A stretch of DNA of 43,502 bases from positions 23,298 to 66,799 of the forward strand of contig JAQVWR010000006.1 in the NCBI GenBank assembly GCA_028709605.1. The letters are read 5' to 3'. Source of the DNA: Proteiniphilum sp. GTDB taxonomy: Bacteria > Bacteroidota > Bacteroidia > Bacteroidales > Dysgonomonadaceae. The translations under genes and the position numbers were made by a program. Shown piece after piece: positions 1 to 7,830 of the stretch. The first letter of the stretch is position 1; every line of letters starts with the position of its first letter. Under the pieces are notes generated by a model that saw nothing but the letters and a program-made list of their open reading frames with translations, searched no databases and was not told where the DNA came from.

Positions 1-92
1 ATCAGCGCTGTTTTTTTATCATAACTGAGAATAAAAAACCGTTGTTTTCGTAATTTCATTTTTCGATTACCGTTTCGCATATAACAAACGTA

Positions 93-100
93 CAAATATA
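93..100 (-). promoter_or_regulatory. possible -7 promoter element reading out of the window
   Basis: On the minus strand this reads TATATTTG, matching the Bacteroidota -7 consensus TAnnTTTG. No clear TTG lies 19-21 bp upstream, so support is one-sided. It would drive a gene to the left of the window. Confidence 0.3.
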
Positions 101-113
101 CAGAAAAAGGGAG

Positions 114-160
114 AAAAAGACCCGACAGACAGTCGTTGTGAGCGAATGTTTGTCGGGGTC
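114..160 (-). terminator. rho-independent terminator after the beta-barrel gene
   Basis: On the minus strand the arms at 149-160 and 119-130 pair almost perfectly (GACCCCGACAAA with the segment around TGTCGGGTC). A run of five T follows. It lies about 50 bp past the stop codon of the beta-barrel gene, the right place to end its transcript. Confidence 0.75.
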
Positions 161-209
161 AGAAAGAAAAGACTCTGTTCGGGGAGATTGTCTCAATGAA
201 AAACTGAGT

Positions 210-851
210 TCAAAAACGATATCCTACTCCCACATTCACGGTTTGGGTGCGCATCTTGGGATCACCCGTGGTTTTGATCACTTTATCCAATCCTCCCAGA
301 TCATCCACCTGATTCACCAATCCAAACTGATACCCTGCGTTTACCTGCAATCCGTTATTGAACTCATATCCCAACAGGAGTCCGAGCCCAAAGTCCCAAC
401 GTTTCATCGGTGTTTTTCCCGCTGTTTCCTCATAGAGGTCTATGTCAAGATCATCGAGGTTGGCATCAAATCCCAATCCCACAAACGGTCCCACTCCTCC
501 GTAGAACAATCCGCCATTCGTTTTATACTGGCCCAAAGCGTATATCGGCAGCTGCATACCCCATTGTGTAAAGGTATCATCTTGCGAGCCGACTTCCATT
601 TTCGCATTTCTATAGAAAAACGACAGTTCCGGTTGAAGGGCAAAGTTCTCATGCAGTTCAATTCTCATAAATCCGCCCAAATTCGGTCCCACCTTCATTT
701 TGCTCGACAGCTGATCCAAATCACTGAGCAAAAAGTTCGACAGATTCATTTCACCTTTCACACCCCAATAGATCGGTGTTTGTGCATTTACACCTGTTAA
801 CCCGATGGTCATTAGGGCAATCAAACTTACTAAAAATGTTTTTTTCTTCAT
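210..851 (-). CDS. outer-membrane beta-barrel (porin-family) protein
   Basis: A 213-residue protein with a Sec signal peptide (MKKKTFLVSLIALMTIGLTG, cleavage after VNA-Q). The mature part alternates short polar and aromatic strands and ends in GVGYRF, a C-terminal aromatic residue typical of BamA-assembled barrels. The glycine-rich strands (YGGVGPFVGLGF, GLGLLLGYEF, LQVNAGYQF) fit the PF13568 'outer membrane protein beta-barrel' family of Bacteroidota, usually 180-230 residues, so the length is complete. Its substrate is unknown; these small 8-stranded barrels may be structural rather than pores. A TATGTTTG -7 motif lies on the minus strand at 913-920, and a terminator follows the stop, so it is probably a single-gene transcript. 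Confidence 0.8.
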   Translation of the reverse strand: MKKKTFLVSLIALMTIGLTGVNAQTPIYWGVKGEMNLSNFLLSDLDQLSSKMKVGPNLGGFMRIELHENFALQPELSFFYRNAKMEVGSQDDTFTQWGMQLPIYALGQYKTNGGLFYGGVGPFVGLGFDANLDDLDIDLYEETAGKTPMKRWDFGLGLLLGYEFNNGLQVNAGYQFGLVNQVDDLGGLDKVIKTTGDPKMRTQTVNVGVGYRF

Positions 852-1007
852 TGTTGCTATAATTTTGTTGGTTGATCAATTCAAATTTCGCTCTTTCGAC
901 GAATTTGCGATACAAACATAGCACAATGGGCCCCCTCAAGGTTCGGGAAAAACCTCTAAATGACTACTTCAGAGACTGAGGTAACAAAAAACTCTTCCGA
1001 AACGATT

Positions 1008-2201
1008 TTAATCTGGCAGGGCATATTTCAGGCATACCGGCTTGCTCAAATGAATATCTTGCCCCGTATCGGTCAACAAGCCTGTACGATGATCCACGGA
1101 AAAAACCTGTATCTTGTTGTCATCTCTGCTGGCCACCAGCAGAAACCGGCCATTGGGAGTGATCACAAAGTTGCGAGGGTGCCTGCCCGTGGGCTGGTAA
1201 CCCACTCTTGTGAGGGTGCCCTCTTGCCGATCGATGGCAAAGATGGCAATGCCATCGGCTTGCAGCCGGTTGGAGGCATACAGAAAACGACCGTCAGGTG
1301 AGACATGGATATCGGCACTTCCGCGTGCACCCACCGTGTCGGCAGCGATCACCTGCTTCTGCACCAGTTCACCGGCATGATAATCATAGACCACCACCTC
1401 TCCCGACAACTCACCCAGCAGGTAGAGGTACTTCCCGCCGTCGGGATGAAAGACAAAATGTCGGGGACCGGTAGCGGCAGGTGTCTCTATCTCTTTCAGG
1501 TCACTCTCCCGTATAACCGGCTGACCCTGAAAGGGGGTCTCATTCACCGGAAATCGGCAGAGTTTATCCCTCCCCAGATCGGCGGCAAAAAGGAACCGTC
1601 CGTCGGGAGAATAACCCACACTGTGCAGATGGGACTGCTTCTGCCGCAGACTGTCGGGACCTGACCCGCTGAAGCGGATCACGGAGAGCACCGGAGACAA
1701 ACCGCCGTCCTCATTTACCTGAAAGGAAGAGATACTGCCCCCGCCATAGTTTGCCGTGTGGACGTTTCTTCCCTTCGCATCGGTGGTGATATAACAGGGT
1801 CCCGCACCACCTGCAGGCTGTACGTTGATCTCCCGCAGCAAACCGTTCTCCTTGTGAAAGGTGAATGCATGTACCACACTACTCTGCTCATCCTTCTCTC
1901 CTACAGCATAGAGATACTTTTCATCGGGACTGAACGTCAGATAGGAAGGGTTCTCCACTTCGGTCATGCTCACGGAATCGGCCTTTCCTGTAAGGGTATG
2001 AAAACGATAGAGATAGATTCCCTGGCTGCCTGCCTCGGAGGTGTAGGTGCCCACCGCAAGAAAGAGCACATTCCTGTCGGCTGTCGTCCATGCATCCGTG
2101 GCCGGATCCACCGCCTCCCTTGTGCGGTCACCCGAACAATTTCCGTTACAGGAAACAAACAGAGTGGCAGCCAGAGATATCAAAATGATCAATCTGTACA
2201 T
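1008..2201 (-). CDS. lactonase-fold (6-phosphogluconolactonase-like) lipoprotein
   Basis: I place the start at 2201, giving 397 residues. An open frame continues upstream to 2393, but the methionine at 2201 begins a clear lipoprotein signal (MYRLIILISLAATLFVSC) and the upstream residues do not look like a conserved extension. The rest is a seven-bladed beta-propeller of the PF10282 lactonase family, with repeated SPDGRFLYA-type blade motifs. It resembles bacterial Pgl/YbhE-type 6-phosphogluconolactonases, but the lipid anchor puts it in the envelope, so a cytosolic pentose-phosphate role is doubtful. The substrate may be another lactone or a glycan breakdown product. It is transcribed divergently from the DUF5606 gene. 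Family call is strong, exact function weak. Confidence 0.82.
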   Translation of the reverse strand: MYRLIILISLAATLFVSCNGNCSGDRTREAVDPATDAWTTADRNVLFLAVGTYTSEAGSQGIYLYRFHTLTGKADSVSMTEVENPSYLTFSPDEKYLYAVGEKDEQSSVVHAFTFHKENGLLREINVQPAGGAGPCYITTDAKGRNVHTANYGGGSISSFQVNEDGGLSPVLSVIRFSGSGPDSLRQKQSHLHSVGYSPDGRFLFAADLGRDKLCRFPVNETPFQGQPVIRESDLKEIETPAATGPRHFVFHPDGGKYLYLLGELSGEVVVYDYHAGELVQKQVIAADTVGARGSADIHVSPDGRFLYASNRLQADGIAIFAIDRQEGTLTRVGYQPTGRHPRNFVITPNGRFLLVASRDDNKIQVFSVDHRTGLLTDTGQDIHLSKPVCLKYALPD

Positions 2202-2332
2202 TTCGAAATGGATGTTATGTGTATACCCTTGCGAAAGTAGACCATTTTTTTTAAACGGAGCGCTTATTTGGGACAAAAAAAGGTTGTCCGCTGTCACTCT
2301 TTTTGAAATTTCACCACATTTCGCCATAAAAG

Positions 2333-2363
2333 TTGCGAATATGGCAGAGTCTGCGTATTTTTG
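2333..2363 (+). promoter_or_regulatory. Bacteroidota-type promoter of the DUF5606 gene
   Basis: A TTG at 2333-2335, a 20-bp spacer and TATTTTTG at 2356-2363 match the Bacteroidota -33/-7 pattern. The start codon at 2405 follows about 40 bp later. Confidence 0.6.
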
Positions 2364-2404
2364 CACCTTGAAAAAAACTGAAATTAAACGCAAATTACAC
2401 CCTT

Positions 2405-2842
2405 ATGTTATCCAAAATATTATCGGTCACCGGCCGTCCCGGTTTATACAAGCTCATCTCTACCGGAAAGAACTTGAACATCGTTGAATCACTTGCCGAC
2501 GGCAAACGACTGCCGGTGTATGCGCATGAGAAGATCGTTGCCCTGAGCGATGTCTCTGTCTATACCAGCGACGGCGACACACCCCTGCGGGAAGTACTGA
2601 AGCGGATGAAGGAGAAAGAGAACGGTGGAAAGGCTTCTGTAGGCGCGAAGGCATCGGGTAACGAGTTGTTTGCCTACCTGAAAGAGGTGCTCCCTGATTA
2701 CAGCCGCGAGAGTGTGTATGCCTCCGACGTAAAAAAAATGATCTCCTGGTATAACATTCTGATGGAAAACCATATCGACCTTGAAGCAGAGAAAGCTTCC
2801 GATGCCGGCGATCCAGCGGAAGCACCCGCAGAGGAGGCATAA
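2405..2842 (+). CDS. DUF5606-type conserved protein
   Basis: A 145-residue soluble protein with no signal peptide or membrane segment. The N-terminal half (residues 1-60, LSKILSVTGRPGLYKLIS and following) has the look of a small beta-rich domain. The second half is helical (LFAYLKEVLPDYSRESVYASDVKK and following). It ends in an acidic Ala/Glu tail of low complexity. I recognise it as the DUF5606 family restricted to Bacteroidota, whose function is unknown. Its own consensus promoter lies upstream. A MITE-like insertion separates it from cdsA, so any former co-transcription with cdsA may be altered. Confidence 0.75.
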   Translation: MLSKILSVTGRPGLYKLISTGKNLNIVESLADGKRLPVYAHEKIVALSDVSVYTSDGDTPLREVLKRMKEKENGGKASVGAKASGNELFAYLKEVLPDYSRESVYASDVKKMISWYNILMENHIDLEAEKASDAGDPAEAPAEEA

Positions 2843-2906
2843 AACGCCGGGATTTACCATTGCTGCACCCTGTTTGTGTAAAATAATCCCTATCTTTACA
2901 TGTTTT

Positions 2907-3135
2907 TTAAATCATTCAAGTTTCGCATGTTCATGAAATTGGGGTAGATACAGCTAAAGATGAGACCTATCAATGTTTTGTGGGGACCCATTGACCTCGA
3001 GGAACGTAAAAAGAGCAGCTGTTTAAAGCGTAGCAAGTTCTGCTCTTTTAGTGAACGAGGACAAATATGGGTCACAAAACATTGTCAGTCGAGAATTTAG
3101 CTGTATATATACCATGCGAAACTTGAATTAAATCA
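2907..3135. mobile_element. MITE-like palindromic insertion with 8-bp target duplication
   Basis: The element spans 2915-3127 (213 bp). Its ends are perfect 15-bp inverted repeats (ttcaagtttcgcatg and complement), flanked by the direct repeat ttaaatca at 2907-2914 and 3128-3135. Further internal segments also pair: atacagctaaa at the left with its complement near 3097-3107, caatgttttgtg with its complement around 3073-3084, and aaagagcag with ctgctctttt around the centre at about 3019-3041. It holds no convincing coding sequence. Short length, terminal inverted repeats and target duplication together define a non-autonomous transposable element (MITE). The parent transposase is not in the window. 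Confidence 0.85.
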
Positions 3136-3143
3136 TTTGCAAA

Positions 3144-3983
3144 TTGAATGTACATAATTTGCTTACACGTGCAGGGGCTGGTATCATCTATATCCTGGTG
3201 ATCCTTCTGGGTGTGTTCGGAGGACGCTATTTCTTTCTGGCTGTCTTCGGGATCATCCTCGCCCTGGGTTTGTTCGAGTTTTACCGCATGGTGGAGCAGG
3301 ACACCTCCCATGCCATCAGTAAGATATTCAACATTGCCCTTGGATTGCTGCTGTTCATATCGGTATATCTCTTTCTGGAGGGGATTTCCCTTTATGCATT
3401 GCCGGTATGTATGCTGGTCTATCTGCTGATACTCATCGCCTCGGCCATCTGTATACGGCGGCACGATATCCTGCACGGCATCATCTATTCTGTATTCGGG
3501 CAGATGTACATCACGATGCCGCTCAGCCTGCTGATGGTGATTTCCTACTCCTATCAGCACAGCCGGGCAGCCGGTGGCTATGACTGGGTGCCCCTGCTGG
3601 CTCTTTTTGTGTTTATCTGGGTGAATGACACAGCCGCCTACTTCTTCGGCTCGCTCACCGGTAAGCATAAACTGATTCCTCATATCTCTCCCCACAAGTC
3701 AGTGGAAGGATTTTTCGCCGGCATCTTCTTCTCCCTGTTGGGATCACTCCTCTTCGCCCGCTTCTTTCCTGAGTTCTCACCCCTCTTCTGGATGGGGTTT
3801 GCCTTAGTCGTTGCCCTGTTTGGGACGGTGGGCGACCTCTTCGAATCGTTGATCAAACGTACCTGCTCGGTGAAGGATGCGGGGAATCTGATCCCCGGTC
3901 ACGGCGGAATGCTGGATCGCATCGACAGTCTGCTGGTGGCCGTGCCGGCAGCTTATCTCTATCTGATCCTTTTTTTAGCCTGA
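3144..3983 (+). CDS. cdsA: phosphatidate cytidylyltransferase
   Basis: Makes CDP-diacylglycerol from phosphatidate and CTP, the branch point to phosphatidylethanolamine and other phospholipids, in the inner membrane. The 279-residue protein has about eight hydrophobic segments and the full CDP-alcohol signature near its C-terminus (SLIKRTCSVKDAGNLIPGHG followed by GMLDRIDSLL), including the conserved K-D and H-G-G-x-x-D-R-x-D residues. The start is TTG at 3144; the ATG four bases later is out of frame and the frame is closed by a stop at 3129-3131. The start lies only 17 bp from the end of a MITE-like insertion, so the original promoter or leader has probably been displaced. The neighbouring wHTH gene follows on the same strand. 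Confidence 0.93.
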   Translation: MNVHNLLTRAGAGIIYILVILLGVFGGRYFFLAVFGIILALGLFEFYRMVEQDTSHAISKIFNIALGLLLFISVYLFLEGISLYALPVCMLVYLLILIASAICIRRHDILHGIIYSVFGQMYITMPLSLLMVISYSYQHSRAAGGYDWVPLLALFVFIWVNDTAAYFFGSLTGKHKLIPHISPHKSVEGFFAGIFFSLLGSLLFARFFPEFSPLFWMGFALVVALFGTVGDLFESLIKRTCSVKDAGNLIPGHGGMLDRIDSLLVAVPAAYLYLILFLA

Positions 3984-4111
3984 CAGAGAAGATTTTCTCT
4001 CTCCTCCTCCGAACAAACAGAGGAGATCGGGCGTTTCAATGAAGACCGATGGTTAACCCCATCGGGTTGCGTGTATCATCCACTCAGACCACCCTAATAA
4101 GAGGCATCGCT

Positions 4112-4330
4112 ATGAACAAGAAACTGATCGGCACCCATGCAGGTATCATCTGGAACCTGCTGAACAACAACCAGAAGTGGAACATCTCCAGGTTGCGCGA
4201 AGCATCCGGATTAACGGAAAAGGAGATCTATACCGCCATAGGCTGGTTGGCCAGAGAAAATAAAATCGAGATGGAAAAATCATTGAACGGGGAAGAGGAT
4301 TATTACCTGATGATTGAGTACTATTTCTAA
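4112..4330 (+). CDS. small winged-helix DNA-binding-like protein (DUF2582 type)
   Basis: A 72-residue protein beginning at the ATG at 4112 (MNKKLIGTHAGIIWNLLNNN). The frame is open back to 4049, but the usual family length is 65-75 residues and AAGAGG lies about ten bases before 4112. The sequence shows a helix-turn-helix (WNISRLREASGLTEKEIYTA) and a winged beta hairpin with an ending YYLMIEYYF. It matches the 'winged helix-turn-helix domain' family PF10771, common in Bacteroidota. Such proteins lack a ligand domain and their targets are unknown. It is separated from cdsA by about 130 bp and followed by a bidirectional terminator. Confidence 0.75.
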   Translation: MNKKLIGTHAGIIWNLLNNNQKWNISRLREASGLTEKEIYTAIGWLARENKIEMEKSLNGEEDYYLMIEYYF

Positions 4331-4350
4331 ACCGAATCACCCGTATATGG

Positions 4351-4386
4351 CATAAAAGGTTCGAAGTGTACTACGAACCTTTTATG
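4351..4386. terminator. bidirectional hairpin terminator between convergent genes
   Basis: A perfect 13-bp stem, cataaaaggttcg at 4351-4363 and its complement at 4374-4386, with a 10-base loop. The stem itself supplies A- and T-rich flanks on both strands. It sits between the convergent wHTH gene and galE. Confidence 0.75.
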
Positions 4387-4403
4387 CATTGATCTCTCAT
4401 TTC

Positions 4404-5435
4404 CTACATGATTCCTTTCTCGCGCAGCCGTTGTTGCCATTTCCAGGCCGAGGCCATCGTATCTTCGATCGCCACCTCCGCCTTCCAGCCCAGGATGTTG
4501 TTGGCTTTGTCCGGCTGGGCCCAGATCTGCTCAATATCTCCTGCACGACGTCCCACAATCTGATAGTGGAGTGGTTTCCCGGAGACCTTCTCAAAGAGAC
4601 GGATCAGCTCCAGCACCGACAGGCCTGTACCGGTACCCAAATTGAAGATCTCCACCTTTTCATCCGATTGATCCGTAAGCATTCGTTCAATGGCTGTCAC
4701 ATGCGCTTTTGCCAGATCCACCACATTGATAAAGTCCCGGATACAAGATCCGTCGGGTGTATCGTAATCGTCACCGAAAACGTTCAGTTGCTGACGTATG
4801 CCCATGCCTGTCTGCGTGATATAAGGCACCAGGTTCTGCGGCACCCCCAGCGGCAGCTCCCCGATCTCGGCGGAGGGATGGGCACCGATCGGATTGAAAT
4901 AGCGCAGAATAATGCTTTTAACGGGTGCTCCCGAAGCAATGAAATCCCGGATAATCTCCTCATTGATCTGCTTGGTGTTCCCATAGGGCGAAGCAGCCGG
5001 CTTGATGGGTGCGTTCTCATCGATGGGGTTGCTGTCCGGCTCCCCGTACACGGTACAGGAGGAAGAGAAGACAATGCCCTTCACGTGGTATTCGGGCATC
5101 AATTCGAGTAAATTGATCAACGAAACCAGGTTGTTGCGGTAATACATCAACGGTTGCTGTACCGACTCACCCACCGCCTTGCTGGCGGCAAAATGGATGA
5201 TGCCATCGAATGTGTATTTTTGAAACAGTGCCTTCAAAGCGGCCCTATCTGTGCAGTCCAGTTTGTCAAAAACCGGGCGCTTTCCGGTGATGCGGGTGAT
5301 CCCTTCGATTACCTCGGCATTCGAATTGGAGAGATTATCGATGATGACTACGTCATAACCTGCCTGCTGCAGTTCAACAACGGTATGGGACCCAATATAT
5401 CCCGTTCCGCCGGTTACCAGAATTTTCTTTGCCAT
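4404..5435 (-). CDS. galE: UDP-glucose 4-epimerase
   Basis: Interconverts UDP-glucose and UDP-galactose with bound NAD, feeding the Leloir pathway and galactose into surface polysaccharides; cytosolic. The 343-residue protein is full length for the family. It has the Rossmann GxxGxxG at residues 9-15 (GGTGYIG), the catalytic Ser in SSSCTVYG near residue 127, and the YxxxK pair (Tyr151, Lys155; SPYGNTK). The extended SDR hallmark around FNPIGAHPS is also present. A TAATTTTG -7 motif lies on the minus strand at 5475-5482. It is not in a galactose cluster here; the adjacent divergent FemAB-like gene is unrelated by sequence. Confidence 0.96.
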   Translation of the reverse strand: MAKKILVTGGTGYIGSHTVVELQQAGYDVVIIDNLSNSNAEVIEGITRITGKRPVFDKLDCTDRAALKALFQKYTFDGIIHFAASKAVGESVQQPLMYYRNNLVSLINLLELMPEYHVKGIVFSSSCTVYGEPDSNPIDENAPIKPAASPYGNTKQINEEIIRDFIASGAPVKSIILRYFNPIGAHPSAEIGELPLGVPQNLVPYITQTGMGIRQQLNVFGDDYDTPDGSCIRDFINVVDLAKAHVTAIERMLTDQSDEKVEIFNLGTGTGLSVLELIRLFEKVSGKPLHYQIVGRRAGDIEQIWAQPDKANNILGWKAEVAIEDTMASAWKWQQRLREKGIM

Positions 5436-5526
5436 AAAAGTTTTTGTTTGTGAATGAATCTCATGCTCGTTTTACAAAATTACGAAATAAAATAGGATCC
5501 AGCGCCGAATTGGCCGTAAAAAAGTA

Positions 5527-5556
5527 TGCGGATCCCTGCGGATCCCTGCGGATCCG
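5527..5556 (+). repeat. three tandem copies of a 10-bp unit containing ggatcc
   Basis: The unit tgcggatccc occurs three times end to end (5527-5536, 5537-5546, 5547-5556, the last ending in g). It lies between the divergent galE and FemAB-like genes, just before the AT-rich stretch and TACATTTG motif (5579-5586) likely to drive the latter. Confidence 0.8.
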
Positions 5557-5617
5557 GAGGTTATTTAATTTTTTTTAGTACATTTGTGAAGGATGCTATA
5601 AATCGCAACTCTTCAAC

Positions 5618-6604
5618 ATGGGTTTCAGTGTAAAGACATACTATCACAAGCAGGAGCTCCCCCCCTTGGAAGAGATCAACTTTTTCCATTCTCCTTCCTC
5701 TTTCGACCACTACAGTCATATCCCCGCCTGTACCCCGTTTATGCTGATCGCCTATGACAACGAGAGACCTGTTGCTGCCCTGTTCGCCATCATCATCCGC
5801 AAAAACCGGTTTCTCCACAATTCGCTTTTCAGGCGATGCATCCTCTCCCAGCCACCCTCCTTCTTCGAAAAGAACCTGTCGCAGATAGAGCTGTTCGATC
5901 TGCTGATCACCCATCTGGTGAAAGAGGTGAAGAACAAAGTGTTCCTGATCCGCTACGAGAACCTGGGAAATGCCATCTTCGGCTACAAAGGGTTCCGTGA
6001 GAATCAGTTTTATTCGGTGAAATGCATCAATATCCGCAACTCACTGCAGCGAAAAAGAAAGATCTGGGATCAGCTGACCGCCTCCCGGAAGAACCAGGTC
6101 AACAAGGCATTGAGAAAAGGAGTAAAGATGGAGGATCTGCAGTCAGATGCCGACCTGCCGGAGATCTACCGGCTGATCAGGGACACCAACCACAAAAAGA
6201 TCAGACGTCGTTTTCCGCCCTATCCCTATTTTGAGAATTTCTTTCATCACTATGTGAAGAAGGGAAAAGGCAAAATCATGCTTACACGGTATCAGGGAAA
6301 GATTATCGGCGGGGCCATTCTCGGCTTTGAGAAGAAAAGCACCGTCTATTGCCTCTACTACTGGGGCAAATCGAAACGCTATAAGCTGTTGTATCCGACC
6401 ATCTTCACCCTCTACTCGGCCATGAAACAATCGGAGGAGGCCGGCTTCCTCTATTTCGATTTTATGGATGTGGGCTTCCTCAACAAGAACACCGGCAGAT
6501 CACACTTCCTGCTCCAGTTTGGGGGAAAACAGAGAGCCACCAGAAGATGGTACCGGCTGAACTGGGGATTGTTGAACTTCTTTGCCAACAGGATCTACGA
6601 CTGA
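5618..6604 (+). CDS. FemAB/GNAT-like acyl- or aminoacyl-transferase
   Basis: A 328-residue soluble protein without signal peptide. The C-terminal half (about residues 145-300) follows the GNAT-like FemAB pattern: a basic helix with SRKNQVNKALRKG, then the strand-turn GKIIGGAILGFEKKSTVYCL, and the family ending with YYWGKS and DFMDVGF. This matches the Acetyltransf_6 (PF13480) group, which includes lipid II peptide-bridge transferases and enzymes modifying polysaccharide or peptides. The acceptor here cannot be told from sequence or context. A TACATTTG motif at 5579-5586 may be its promoter. It has no gene partner on the same strand. Confidence 0.7.
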   Translation: MGFSVKTYYHKQELPPLEEINFFHSPSSFDHYSHIPACTPFMLIAYDNERPVAALFAIIIRKNRFLHNSLFRRCILSQPPSFFEKNLSQIELFDLLITHLVKEVKNKVFLIRYENLGNAIFGYKGFRENQFYSVKCINIRNSLQRKRKIWDQLTASRKNQVNKALRKGVKMEDLQSDADLPEIYRLIRDTNHKKIRRRFPPYPYFENFFHHYVKKGKGKIMLTRYQGKIIGGAILGFEKKSTVYCLYYWGKSKRYKLLYPTIFTLYSAMKQSEEAGFLYFDFMDVGFLNKNTGRSHFLLQFGGKQRATRRWYRLNWGLLNFFANRIYD

Positions 6605-6786
6605 TGTACCGGTAGAATCTGCGACGGGCCTACCGATTCGGAGACCGACATACCGACAGCCTTGGCGGCGAAAGACGCCTGACCCCTCAAAATTTGCAAA
6701 CAAACGCAAACAACTCTTCTGATCGGTGCCCTGCCGAGAGAAAAATACTAAATAAATTTAAAAAGAAAGGATTTTCCCCCGGATCC

Positions 6787-6818
6787 TTTGGAGAAATGCG
6801 AAGATGCGCGTACATTTG
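6787..6818 (+). promoter_or_regulatory. strong consensus promoter with no normal gene downstream
   Basis: TTTG at 6787-6790, a 20-bp spacer, and TACATTTG at 6811-6818 give an exact match to the Bacteroidota promoter pattern. The predicted transcription start is near 6823-6826. The next gene downstream is on the opposite strand, so this promoter serves only the short unit ending at 6893. Confidence 0.6.
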
Positions 6819-6822
6819 CATT

Positions 6823-6893
6823 GTGTTTTTCATGGTATTAGATTTAAGGTTAACAATGAAGATTGGTTGTCGTGAGACAACCATTTCTTTTTT
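6823..6893 (+). ncRNA. candidate short RNA (promoter to terminator, about 70 nt)
   Basis: A consensus promoter lies just upstream and a rho-independent terminator ends the unit. The only reading frame in it (6832-6897, 21 codons, MVLDLRLTMKIGCRETTISFL) runs through the terminator hairpin, which argues against it being a normal gene, though a tiny peptide is not excluded. No known RNA family was recognised. Start and end are inferred from the two signals. Confidence 0.4.
6864..6893 (+). terminator. rho-independent terminator of the short unit
   Basis: Perfect 8-bp stem tggttgtc (6864-6871) and gacaacca (6876-6883) with a GTGA tetraloop, followed by tttctttttt. On the other strand no T-run follows, so it acts on plus-strand transcription. 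Confidence 0.75.
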
Positions 6894-6903
6894 ATGACCT
6901 TTC

Positions 6904-7668
6904 CTAACGGTATTTCTCCCACAAAGCAGCATGGATTGTTTCCTTTGAACGGCCGATCAGTGCCGCCAGCTCTTCATCGGTAAGGGATGCGGCAGGTATC
7001 GGATCGTGGATCACCAGCTCCAGCTGTCCCGGTTTGATCTGGCGGCTGCTGCGTTTTAACACATCATAGGGGCCATTGATGGTCAACGGTACCACGGGGA
7101 GCTGCAGATCACGTGCAATATGATAGGCACCCCGCTTGAAGTGTCCCATTTTGCCGGTTCGGGTGCGGGCTCCCTCGGGGAAGATCACCATGGATACCCC
7201 ATCCGTGATTTGCGCTTTTGCCCTTTCAATGGTGGCGGCCCTAGCGGCAACCGTCGTATTGTCCACAAACACGTGGCCCGCTTTCTCCGAGGCAAACCCC
7301 ACAAGAGGTAATTTCCGAAGACTCTGCTTCTGAACCCATTTGATGTTCTGATTCAGGTAGCCGTAAACCAAAAAGATGTCGAACGCTCCCTGATGGTTGG
7401 CGACAAACACATAGGACTGACTCGGGTCCAGCTTTTCATGTCCCGATGTTTTCACCCTGCAGAGCGCCAGGCGGCAGGTGAGCCGCGACCAGTAGTGCGG
7501 GGGATAATATCCCCAAAATCGGCTTCCGAAAAGGGGTGCCATGATCATGACCGTAAGGGCGGTACACAAGGTTATCAACAGAAACAACGGCATAAATAGG
7601 ATCCATTGATAGATAAACAGAGCAATTTTCTTCACTGCTTTTACATTCTTTGGATAAACAATCCACAA
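6904..7668 (-). CDS. plsC: 1-acyl-sn-glycerol-3-phosphate acyltransferase (PlsC family)
   Basis: Transfers an acyl chain to lysophosphatidate to make phosphatidate, the substrate of CdsA encoded 3 kb away. The 254-residue protein starts with a hydrophobic membrane segment (about residues 17-50). It has the catalytic HX4D motif (NHQGAFD, His92 and Asp97), the second block near VFVDN, and the glycerol-phosphate binding block FPEGARTRTG near residue 163. Length fits the family (240-270). Some PlsC-type enzymes acylate other lipids, such as ornithine lipids, so the acceptor is likely but not certain. The gene is alone on its strand here and divergent from the small membrane protein at 7831. Confidence 0.88.
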   Translation of the reverse strand: MWIVYPKNVKAVKKIALFIYQWILFMPLFLLITLCTALTVMIMAPLFGSRFWGYYPPHYWSRLTCRLALCRVKTSGHEKLDPSQSYVFVANHQGAFDIFLVYGYLNQNIKWVQKQSLRKLPLVGFASEKAGHVFVDNTTVAARAATIERAKAQITDGVSMVIFPEGARTRTGKMGHFKRGAYHIARDLQLPVVPLTINGPYDVLKRSSRQIKPGQLELVIHDPIPAASLTDEELAALIGRSKETIHAALWEKYR

Positions 7669-7830
7669 AAATAGACAAATTTAGAAATGCATCCGCAGCA
7701 GGAAGAGAGATTTTGGGGGTTTCCCCTCTTTTTTCAGCCGCTGCCATGTTTTTTATTCCAAATTATTTCCTTGTTTGTTGAATTTTGTGTTTATTTGCGT
7801 TACGAAATCAAAATCATAATTATTATACAC

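Noticed and set aside
74..90. Another MITE end (gtttcgcat...)
   Set aside because: Only 9 bases match the 15-bp end, expected by chance in this length of sequence.
3072..3695. 207-codon minus-strand open frame overlapping cdsA and the MITE
   Set aside because: It lies opposite a well-identified cdsA with its full signature; composition is low-quality and His/Gln-rich, a typical antisense shadow.
4049..4111. Upstream extension of the winged-helix protein
   Set aside because: The family is 65-75 residues and the ATG at 4112 has a nearby purine-rich site.
6694..6897. 67-codon protein gene in the plC-upstream gap
   Set aside because: Most of the frame lies before the promoter and its end runs through the terminator hairpin; only a 21-codon peptide remains possible.
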